Positions 1-5,607 of a stretch of DNA of 9,017 nucleotides are shown here, piece by piece. The position numbers were made by a program, and so were the translations under genes. The stretch lies in the NCBI GenBank assembly GCA_013373005.1, contig JABXIP010000248.1, positions 1 to 9,017 on the forward strand, written 5' to 3'. Below the pieces are notes generated by a model, which ran no database searches, had not been told where the DNA came from, and saw only the letters and a program-made list of their open reading frames with translations. Each line of letters starts with the position of its first letter. The stretch's first letter is position 1. Source of the DNA: Cytophagia bacterium (lineage in GTDB: Bacteria; Bacteroidota; Bacteroidia; Cytophagales; Cyclobacteriaceae).

Positions 1-57
1 CAAGGAGTATTAGCTAAGACGCCCCAAGTCAAGGATAAGTTACAGGGAAAATGCTGA
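1..57 (+). CDS. Possible C-terminal end of an unidentified gene (5' end outside window)
   Basis: The first plus-strand frame is open from base 1 to a TGA at 55-57 and would encode 18 residues ending in KDKLQGKC. The other two plus frames hit stops within the first 15 bases. The lysine-rich, hydrophilic tail looks like a plausible protein C-terminus, but 18 codons is too few to identify a family or to prove coding. One minus-strand frame is also open here. Treat it as a candidate only. Confidence 0.3.
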   Translation, partial: QGVLAKTPQVKDKLQGKC

Positions 58-154
58 TTTGACCTAAGCTTAATATTGGCATGCCTCTAATTAACAAAAG
101 CTTAAATCGTTCAATATCAATTGCTTTCGGTAAAATGGCTAACCTTGCAGCATA

Positions 155-376
155 ATGTCGAAGGTAAACCCACATATTGATCTTGGCACGGGTTACGTGC
201 AAATTTCTAAGCTCCCATTTGATCAGGCAATCAAAATTAGAGAGTTCATTCCTCAGTCGAGCATATTAAGTCTCAATACATTGGATGGCTTTGTGCAAGA
301 TGCTTTGGAATACAGCCAATACGAATATTGGTTCGATTTCCATCGCCAGTCTTTCGAAGCAGATTTTAGTATCTAG
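155..376 (+). CDS. Small uncharacterised protein, 73 aa
   Basis: An ATG-started frame encodes 73 residues that I do not recognise. The protein has no signal peptide or membrane segment. It is mixed and fairly acidic, with an aromatic-rich C-terminal half (YSQYEYWFDFHRQSF), and looks soluble and cytoplasmic. The codon choice and residue mix are compatible with a real gene. No Shine-Dalgarno is visible, which is normal for Bacteroidetes. The frame is closed upstream by TAA at 140-142, so the ATG at 155 is the natural start. Its TAG stop (374-376) shares the palindrome CTAG with the purE stop on the other strand, so the two genes converge with a 4-bp overlap. A 24-codon frame (81-155) ends in TAATG on its start codon, which could mean translational coupling. 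The main doubt is whether it is expressed. Confidence 0.5.
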   Translation: MSKVNPHIDLGTGYVQISKLPFDQAIKIREFIPQSSILSLNTLDGFVQDALEYSQYEYWFDFHRQSFEADFSI

Positions 377-879
377 GCTTTCCAGCCATTTTTGGCTACA
401 GCATCTATGCTCTCCTCTACTTTGACTTTGAGGTTTTCTTTGTATTCACTCAGGTTAGTTGCTACCTGATCATCAGAAGTGCCGACAATTTGTGCGGCCA
501 GAATACCTGCATTTTTGGCTCCATCTAGTGCTACTGTTGCCACAGGAACACCACCCGGCATCTGAAGAATTGAAAGCACAGAATCCCAGCCATCAATTGA
601 ATTACTAGACTTCACAGGCACACCTATGACAGGAAGTGTAGTTAAAGAGGCAACCATGCCTGGTAAGTGAGCTGCTCCTCCTGCACCGGCAATTATGGCC
701 TTCAATCCACGGTCTTTGGCAGACTTGGCATAGTCGAACATTCTCTCTGGAGTTCTGTGTGCCGAAACAATGGAGAGCTCAAACTCAACGCCTAAATCTT
801 CTAAGACCTGGGCAGCTTCTCTCATCACTCTAAGGTCTGACTGGCTACCCATAATAATACCTACAACCGGCTGGCTCAT
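373..879 (-). CDS. purE: N5-carboxyaminoimidazole ribonucleotide mutase (class I PurE)
   Basis: PurE isomerises N5-CAIR to CAIR (4-carboxy-5-aminoimidazole ribonucleotide), the step after PurK in de novo purine synthesis; it is a cytoplasmic enzyme, octameric in the family. The 168-residue length is normal for the bacterial class I form. Visible signatures are the N-terminal GSQSD (residues 11-15, phosphate and substrate binding), SAHRTP at 39-44 containing the catalytic His41 (equivalent to E. coli His45), GAGGAAHLPGM around 65-75, and a MPGGVPVAT stretch around 107-115. The ATG overlaps the purK stop as ATGA (876-879), so purK and purE are almost certainly translated together and the start is secure. 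Presence of purK next door confirms the N5-CAIR route rather than direct AIR carboxylation by a class II PurE. The stop codon lies inside a CTAG shared with the convergent 73-aa gene. Confidence 0.97.
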   Translation of the reverse strand: MSQPVVGIIMGSQSDLRVMREAAQVLEDLGVEFELSIVSAHRTPERMFDYAKSAKDRGLKAIIAGAGGAAHLPGMVASLTTLPVIGVPVKSSNSIDGWDSVLSILQMPGGVPVATVALDGAKNAGILAAQIVGTSDDQVATNLSEYKENLKVKVEESIDAVAKNGWKA

Positions 880-2012
880 GCTTTAACTTTTAAGGTGGAT
901 TTAACGAAGTTAACTTTTTCTCTTAATTCATTCATATCTTGATCAGACACGGTGATGTGGCCCATTTTTCTAAATGGTTTGGTGATTTTTTTACCATATA
1001 AATGCACATGAACGCCTGCCTTTGACAATACCTCAGACATGCCCTCATACTTGGCATCTCCGATAAAGCCGTCATCACCCAACAGGTTTACCATGGCAGA
1101 AGGCCAAAGTGTTGAAGTGTCTCCCAAAGGCCAGTTTAAAATGGCTCTGAGATGCTGCTCGAACTGTGAGGTAACATTACCCTCAATAGTTTGATGGCCA
1201 CTGTTGTGGGTTCTTGGAGCTACTTCATTGACAAGCAGTTTACCCTCTTTGGTAAGGAACATTTCTATCGCAAGCAGACCAACCATGTCCAGCTTTTCGA
1301 TCACCGTCTTGGCTAACTGCTGAGCTTCTTGCTCAACATCTGCATTGATCTCCGCTGGCGAGAAAAGATACTCTACCAGGTTGTGCTCCGGATGAAAAAC
1401 CATTTCTACAGTAGGGAAGGTTCTCATCTCTCCGGCCTCATTGCGGGCAACAATCACGGCAAGCTCCTTCTCAAAGTCTACCATTTCCTCGACAAAGCCA
1501 AGTGCATCGAAGGCTTTTTCAAGCGCCTTTTCGTTTCTAATTACTTGCACTCCACGGCCGTCATATCCTCCGGTCGCTAATTTATTGACGAAAGGCAATG
1601 AGTCTTTCTTCGCTCTAACTTCCTCGGCATTGGCTACCTCTTGAAATGGAGCTGTAGGAATGCCATGCTTCGCGTAGAATTGCTTCTGATGAAGCTTGTT
1701 TTGAATGAGCTCAATAATTTCAGGTTGAGGAAAAACCTTTTTGCCTTGGCTTTGAAGATCTTTCAGGGCCTGAGTATTTACATTCTCTATTTCTATAGTC
1801 AACAGTTCTTTGTCTGCTCCAAAAGACATCACAGTGTCATAGTCTGTGAGGACCCCATTGGTAAAAGAAGTAGAAATGTCTTTGCAAGGGGCATTAGGGT
1901 CTGGGTCTAACACATGAATGTCCAGATTAAAATCAATAGCAGACTGAATCATCATTCTGCCTAACTGCCCGCCACCAAGTACACCAATTTTTACGTTTGA
2001 ATCGAACGCCAT
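876..2012 (-). CDS. purK: N5-carboxyaminoimidazole ribonucleotide synthetase (PurK)
   Basis: PurK is an ATP-grasp enzyme that makes N5-CAIR from AIR, bicarbonate and ATP, feeding PurE. The protein has 378 residues, slightly longer than E. coli PurK (355). Residues 8-21 hold the N-terminal preATP-grasp signature (GVLGGGQLGRMM). The ATP-grasp core is visible as FVNKLATGGYDGRG at about 141-154. The metal and substrate-binding segment NEVAPRTHNSGHQTIE lies at about 262-277, and the C-terminal PurK domain contains GKK...RKMGH at about 340-352. The ATG start at 2012 aligns the Rossmann-like N-terminus as in the family, with a short hydrophilic extension of six or seven residues. It is followed by purE with an ATGA overlap and preceded by the MutS-like gene 54 bp upstream on the same strand. 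A perfect -7 element (TATTTTTG) sits 20 bp upstream of the ATG, so purKE may have its own promoter. Confidence 0.97.
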   Translation of the reverse strand: MAFDSNVKIGVLGGGQLGRMMIQSAIDFNLDIHVLDPDPNAPCKDISTSFTNGVLTDYDTVMSFGADKELLTIEIENVNTQALKDLQSQGKKVFPQPEIIELIQNKLHQKQFYAKHGIPTAPFQEVANAEEVRAKKDSLPFVNKLATGGYDGRGVQVIRNEKALEKAFDALGFVEEMVDFEKELAVIVARNEAGEMRTFPTVEMVFHPEHNLVEYLFSPAEINADVEQEAQQLAKTVIEKLDMVGLLAIEMFLTKEGKLLVNEVAPRTHNSGHQTIEGNVTSQFEQHLRAILNWPLGDTSTLWPSAMVNLLGDDGFIGDAKYEGMSEVLSKAGVHVHLYGKKITKPFRKMGHITVSDQDMNELREKVNFVKSTLKVKA

Positions 2013-2032
2013 AGATTTTTCAGAAATGAGCC

Positions 2033-2040
2033 CAAAAATA
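2033..2040 (-). promoter_or_regulatory. Candidate -7 promoter element for purK-purE
   Basis: Read on the minus strand this is TATTTTTG, a perfect match to the Bacteroidetes -7 consensus TAnnTTTG. It lies 20 bases before the purK ATG, inside the 54-bp gap after the MutS-like gene. Transcription starting about 7 bases downstream would give a leader of roughly 13 bases. I found no TTG or TTTG at the usual distance upstream (about 17-23 bases), so only half of the promoter is supported, and such short matches are common in AT-rich DNA. Confidence 0.35.
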
Positions 2041-2043
2041 AGT

Positions 2044-2057
2044 AATTCCGAAGAATT
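2044..2057 (-). other. Small hairpin with UUCG tetraloop between the MutS-like gene and purK
   Basis: On the minus-strand transcript this reads AAUUC-UUCG-GAAUU: a perfect 5-bp stem closed by C-G around a UUCG tetraloop, a loop known for exceptional stability. It begins 9 bases after the MutS-like stop codon. The bases after the stem, ACTTATTTTTG, are T-rich. It could be a weak intrinsic terminator for the MutS-like gene or an RNA processing or stability element. The stem is short and AU-rich, so strong termination is doubtful. Confidence 0.35.
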
Positions 2058-2066
2058 GATGACTCA

Positions 2067-3866
2067 TTATTCAATTTCAATACCCATAAGCTGCATGAGT
2101 TTGGTGGCATTGAAGCTTTTGCACAGTCCGGGAGTTAGTTTATAGTCGAAATGAATTTCATTACCCGTTATAGTACTGTTGAAGCTGTAGTTCTTAACTC
2201 CCTCCAACTCATTGGTCATATTGCCCAATACAATATCGTGGGTAGAAACAAAGCCAAAGGCATTGGTTTTGTTGAGTTGTTTTATGAGTGCGCTGGCTCC
2301 TTTGTGCCTATCGTCTGAATTGGTTCCCTTCAATACTTCGTCAATCATGAAAAAGGTTGGTCTGTCATTATCGATCTGATTGATGAGCTGTTTGAGCCTT
2401 TTCAATTCGGCATAAAATGATGAAACACTTTCTTCCAGATCGTCTTGAGTGCGCATGCTGCTAAAAACCTTGAGCTCACCAATTTTCATGGCATCGGCAC
2501 AAACTGGAGCTCCCATAAGAGCCAATACACTATTAATGCCCACAGTTCTGAGGAAGGTACTTTTCCCGCTCATATTGGAGCCTGTGATTAGGCACACTCC
2601 GCCTTTGCCAGAGAAGTCGAAATCGTTGCTTACTCTCTTGGCAGAGTTGATCAGCGGATGGCCCAAACTTACAGCCTGAATTGAATGTGCCGGATCAACA
2701 ATTTTTGGGTAGGCATAGTCTGGGTTGGCATAAGCATAGCCGGCTATGCTCATGAGTACATCCAACTCGCCAATCACATTGAACCAGTCTTCCAGATTGG
2801 CTTCGTTGCGTTCTTTCCATCGGGTAATTTTCAGGTACCAGAAAATGTCTAGTAACAGAACAACATTAAAGAGCAGGTAAAGCACATTGGCTCGGTTCTG
2901 AAGGTTGTCTAGTATACCAGATAGCTCTTGAAGTAATTGCGAGGCCTTTTTGTTTTCACTCTTTAAATCACTCTTCAATTTCTTGAGCATTGGGCTTTCG
3001 AAATCTGATTCCTCAATAAGAAGGATTTGCTCTTTGAGAGAGCGTAAGGATTTGTAGCCATTTTCCGTTTGTTTGGTGATTTTTAGGAGCGGCTGAAAAA
3101 GCGTTCCTAGCACGGCTATGTTCACAAAGACCATGAGAATGGGTAAGCCAATGGGAACATAGCCAAGAGAATTCAGAGCTATACTGCCTACAGTGGCCAA
3201 TGCCAAAACAATCATCAGAATTTCATAAACAGTCTTGTTTTTGGTTTCGTGCTCAGATTTTAGCCAGTTGAACAAGCCTTTGATATTTTGAGCGTCTGGC
3301 TTATCCTCTGCCATTCCCTGAGCCTGAAAATTTTGTCGGAGATCGAGCTTGAGAGATAGCTCTTTCACTGCGCTTTGTCTTGCATCAATCTGAGATTTTT
3401 CTGCATGCTTACTTAGCCATTGGGCCAGCAACTGCTTACCAAAAACGGATGAGGTTCTGTTGATCAGCTGGAAGAGTGAATGTCTTCCGAAAATATCAAG
3501 ATCCATATGATAAGGATGTGCAGGCTCGAAAAACTCATTGCCTTCTTCGAATTGACTCAATTCAAAGTTGCCTCTGGAGATTTCATCAGCATTAATTTGA
3601 ACCAGGTTATTCATTACCTGAAGCTCCTTTCTAATAGACTGATGTTTTTTGAGCAGAATGAGAAAGAGAACCAAGAAGCCCAAAAAGGAGTATATGAGTA
3701 AACTACCATTTCCTGAGTCGGCTGCTAAAACAAAGGTGATGGCGAAAACAATGAATAGAGTAACCCTTAAAGTTGAGAAACTTGTGGATTTTGATTTGAG
3801 CAGTTTGGCAGCCTCATTGAACTGACTGTGTCTATTTTGAAAAGTCTGCTGGGTTGTTTCTTTCAA
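2067..3866 (-). CDS. Membrane-anchored MutS-family ATPase (MutS core plus domain V), function unknown
   Basis: A 599-residue MutS-family protein lacking the N-terminal mismatch-recognition domain and any Smr nuclease domain. Two hydrophobic segments lie near the N-terminus (about 33-49 and 55-72), with further hydrophobic stretches at about 213-260 and 326-345, so it is probably membrane-bound. The MutS core signature DIFGRHSLFQLINRTSS is at 124-140. The ATPase domain follows: Walker A GSNMSGKST (429-437, Lys435), Walker B FFMIDE (505-510), the GTNSD loop (514-518) and the switch VSTHD (540-544). Known MutS proteins use this ATPase as a dimeric clamp on DNA; without the recognition domain, a role in classical mismatch repair is unlikely. 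The start is a TTG at 3866: an in-frame TAA lies at 3879-3881, and the first internal ATG (residue 85) would delete the first two membrane segments. It precedes purK by 54 bp on the same strand and may be cotranscribed. Family confidence is high; biological role is unknown. Confidence 0.9.
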   Translation of the reverse strand: MKETTQQTFQNRHSQFNEAAKLLKSKSTSFSTLRVTLFIVFAITFVLAADSGNGSLLIYSFLGFLVLFLILLKKHQSIRKELQVMNNLVQINADEISRGNFELSQFEEGNEFFEPAHPYHMDLDIFGRHSLFQLINRTSSVFGKQLLAQWLSKHAEKSQIDARQSAVKELSLKLDLRQNFQAQGMAEDKPDAQNIKGLFNWLKSEHETKNKTVYEILMIVLALATVGSIALNSLGYVPIGLPILMVFVNIAVLGTLFQPLLKITKQTENGYKSLRSLKEQILLIEESDFESPMLKKLKSDLKSENKKASQLLQELSGILDNLQNRANVLYLLFNVVLLLDIFWYLKITRWKERNEANLEDWFNVIGELDVLMSIAGYAYANPDYAYPKIVDPAHSIQAVSLGHPLINSAKRVSNDFDFSGKGGVCLITGSNMSGKSTFLRTVGINSVLALMGAPVCADAMKIGELKVFSSMRTQDDLEESVSSFYAELKRLKQLINQIDNDRPTFFMIDEVLKGTNSDDRHKGASALIKQLNKTNAFGFVSTHDIVLGNMTNELEGVKNYSFNSTITGNEIHFDYKLTPGLCKSFNATKLMQLMGIEIE

Positions 3867-3897
3867 GAATTCTTCAGTTTAAGATTAAGCGTACGAT

Positions 3898-3927
3898 TTT
3901 GTAATAGTAGGGTTAACAGTATTTTTC
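3898..3927 (+). promoter_or_regulatory. Candidate promoter for the ECF sigma operon
   Basis: TTTG at 3898-3901, 18 bases of spacer, then TATTTTTC at 3920-3927. This matches the Bacteroidetes housekeeping layout (TTTG, about 17-23 bases, TAnnTTTG) except for the last base. Start of transcription would be expected around 3934, giving a leader of about 50 bases before the GTG at 3986. It is the best match in the 119-bp divergent region. I saw no convincing promoter on the opposite strand for the MutS-like gene. Confidence 0.35.
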
Positions 3928-3943
3928 TAACTGCATGCAATTA
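3928..3943. promoter_or_regulatory. 16-bp near-palindrome, possible operator
   Basis: TAACTGCATGCAATTA is an inverted repeat with 7 of 8 arm positions matching, around a perfect TGCATGCA core. It lies immediately downstream of the candidate -7 element and across the expected transcription start of the sigma operon, between two divergent genes. A dimeric regulator could bind here. No regulator gene in the window obviously matches it, and an 8-bp core palindrome could arise by chance. Confidence 0.3.
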
Positions 3944-3985
3944 CTAAAATCTTTATAACTTCAACCCAAAGAGAAACGACTAAGT

Positions 3986-4558
3986 GTGGTAATAGATGAA
4001 GGTCAGTTGTTAGAGGCATTTGCCAAAGGCGACAAAAAAGCATTTGAGAAGCTCTTCAAAGAATATTACGATCCGGCCTGTAGGTATGTAATAAGAGTCA
4101 TTAGAGATAGTGATACTACGGAGGAAATTGTTCAGGCTACGTTCGTAAACCTATGGGAAAAAAGAGAAATGATAAGGTCAGACATTAGTTTTAGATCATA
4201 TCTCTTTAGAGCAGCATACAATACAGCTTTGAATTACATTAAGCACCAAAAGGTGGTAGCAAGGCATGTAGCCAGCAAGCAGGATAGAATTACTGAGGTG
4301 CGCAGGAATTTTGTAAGCCATCAGCCTGATTTTGAGTTACAGAAAAGAATCGATAAGGCAGTTGATAGTTTGCCACCTCAATGTCAACGAGTATTCAGGT
4401 TGAGTAGGGAAGAGGGCTTGAAATACCATGAGATTGCTGATGAGCTGGGTATCTCAAAAAAGACCGTTGAAGTACACATGGGCAAAGCCCTAAAGATACT
4501 TAGAGACAGTTTGGGAGATTATTTAACTATTTTTTTACCACTTGTCCTTTTTTGGTAG
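3986..4558 (+). CDS. ECF-type RNA polymerase sigma factor (Bacteroidetes sigma-70 family 1)
   Basis: An extracytoplasmic-function sigma factor of 190 residues, expected to direct RNA polymerase to a small set of promoters when released by its anti-sigma partner. Region 2 spans about 12-90 (GDKKAFEKLFKEYYDPA at the start, then a DTTEEIVQATFVNLWEKR helix at 43-60 for core binding and -10 recognition). Region 4 spans about 122-173, with a helix-turn-helix in GLKYHEIADELGISKKTVEV (144-163). Regions 1 and 3 are absent, as expected for ECF factors. It ends in a hydrophobic tail (YLTIFLPLVLFW, 179-190), seen in many Bacteroidetes members. The start is GTG: the upstream frame is closed by TAA at 3956-3958, and GTG places the LLEAFAKGD motif at the usual distance from the N-terminus. 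The FecR-type anti-sigma gene follows directly, and the two almost certainly form a pair. Confidence 0.95.
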   Translation: MVIDEGQLLEAFAKGDKKAFEKLFKEYYDPACRYVIRVIRDSDTTEEIVQATFVNLWEKREMIRSDISFRSYLFRAAYNTALNYIKHQKVVARHVASKQDRITEVRRNFVSHQPDFELQKRIDKAVDSLPPQCQRVFRLSREEGLKYHEIADELGISKKTVEVHMGKALKILRDSLGDYLTIFLPLVLFW

Positions 4559-4579
4559 GGGTAACAATGCCTAAAATTG
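4551..4579 (+). promoter_or_regulatory. Weak candidate internal promoter ahead of the anti-sigma gene
   Basis: TTTG at 4551-4554, a 17-base spacer, and TAAAATTG at 4572-4579 (one mismatch to TAnnTTTG). It overlaps the end of the sigma gene and would start transcripts near 4586, about 20 bases before the ATG at 4607. If real, the anti-sigma gene could be expressed independently of its sigma factor. Chance matches are frequent at this base composition. Confidence 0.2.
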
Positions 4580-4606
4580 TCTGAGTATTGTAGAAATAGA
4601 ATTACA

Positions 4607-5599
4607 ATGGAAACGCGAATAGCCAGATACTTGGCTGATGAGATGGGAAGTGCAGAAAGAGAGCAGTTTGAACTGCAATTGCTTTCTGATGACCAGCTTA
4701 GTGATGAGCTGCAAAAGTCTATTGCTTCCTGGGAATTAAGCGCGAGCCATAACGATTCAGAAAAAGTATTCGATGCTGATGCTGCCTGGAATAAAGTTTC
4801 CGGTCAGTTAACTATTGAAAGACAACTGAATCCTGAGAAAACCAGATTCTCATTCCTTAAAATTGCTGCTACTATTATTCTTGTAGCCACAGCAGGCTTC
4901 CTGGTTCTAAGGTATTCAGATGTGGCAAGTACAAGTGACGTCCCCGTATTTGTAGCATCCTCTACTCATGTAGAAGAAATGGAGCTTCCAGATGGTTCTG
5001 TGATTAGACTAAATGCTAATTCCTCTATCTCTTATAATGAGACTTTTGGTGAAGACAACAGAAACGTAACTCTTATTGGAGGTGCTAATTTTGATGTTCA
5101 GCGAAACGAAGATCTACCATTTATTATTAGCACGGCTAATAGTGAGGTGGAAGTACTTGGAACTAGTTTTGAAGTAATGGCTTATGAAGATGAGTCGGTT
5201 GAGGTAAATGTTACTTCAGGTAAGGTTGGTTTCAAGTCGACAAAAGCTAAGGGTGAACCAGCTGTTTTGGAAGCTGGAGACAGAGCAGTACTATCTGCTG
5301 ATGGAACCGAAATGCAGAAGGCCAAAACGAAGAACATGAATTATGCCGCTTGGTGGACAAGAAAATTGGAGTTCGATAATGTGAAGCTGAGTGAGATTGC
5401 GAAGGATTTGGAGAAAACTTATTGGGTAGATATTGAGGTATCACAGTCGGTCGCAAATTGTAAAGCTTCACTCTATGTGAATAATCAAACCTTAGAGCAG
5501 GCTTTGGAGGTTCTTCAGGCCACATTCCCTTCCACACTGAAGGTTACAACAGATAAAGAAAATCACATAAAATTAGACGGAATTGCATGTAACGATTAA
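4607..5599 (+). CDS. FecR-family anti-sigma factor, inner-membrane, with C-terminal DUF4974 domain
   Basis: A 330-residue single-pass regulator. FecR-type proteins hold the partner ECF sigma factor through a short cytoplasmic N-terminus and read a periplasmic signal through the C-terminus. Visible parts, counted from this ATG: cytoplasmic helical region 1-80 (RYLADEMGSAEREQFE, then the AAWNKV motif near 59-64), one membrane span about 83-102 (LKIAATIILVATAGFLVL), the FecR beta-rich domain about 120-230 (VEEMELPDGSVIRLNANSS; later VEVLGTSFEVMAYEDESVEV), and a DUF4974 domain about 249-325 (WWTRKLEFDNVKLSEIAKDL). A longer reading from TTG at 4577 adds ten residues; I prefer the ATG because its METRIARYLADE start resembles the family and sits 48 bp after the sigma stop. 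The STN-domain gene follows after 8 bp, so signal input probably comes from that protein. Confidence 0.94.
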   Translation: METRIARYLADEMGSAEREQFELQLLSDDQLSDELQKSIASWELSASHNDSEKVFDADAAWNKVSGQLTIERQLNPEKTRFSFLKIAATIILVATAGFLVLRYSDVASTSDVPVFVASSTHVEEMELPDGSVIRLNANSSISYNETFGEDNRNVTLIGGANFDVQRNEDLPFIISTANSEVEVLGTSFEVMAYEDESVEVNVTSGKVGFKSTKAKGEPAVLEAGDRAVLSADGTEMQKAKTKNMNYAAWWTRKLEFDNVKLSEIAKDLEKTYWVDIEVSQSVANCKASLYVNNQTLEQALEVLQATFPSTLKVTTDKENHIKLDGIACND

Positions 5600-5607
5600 A
5601 TTGCTTC

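Noticed and set aside
66..105. Repeated AAGCTTAA at 66-73 and 98-105
   Set aside because: Only two 8-bp copies in AT-rich leader DNA; no spacing or symmetry that indicates a binding site.
1329..1910. Plus-strand open frames of 67-89 codons inside purK
   Set aside because: They lie opposite the well-supported purK reading frame and have no family features; they are antisense shadows.
2449..3701. Plus-strand open frames opposite the MutS-like gene
   Set aside because: The MutS motifs on the minus strand are unambiguous, and these frames have no recognisable domains or upstream signals.
4536..4557. TACCA/TGGTA inverted repeat at the end of the sigma gene as a terminator
   Set aside because: 5-bp stem with a 12-base loop and no T tract after it; the downstream genes clearly continue the operon.
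4577..4606. TTG at 4577 as the anti-sigma factor start
   Set aside because: The extra ten residues (MSEYCRNRIT) do not look like a FecR N-terminus, overlap a candidate -7 element, and an ATG at 4607 gives the usual start.
5247..5537. 96-codon minus-strand frame opposite the anti-sigma gene
   Set aside because: It is antisense to a conserved DUF4974 segment and its composition is unlike a folded protein.
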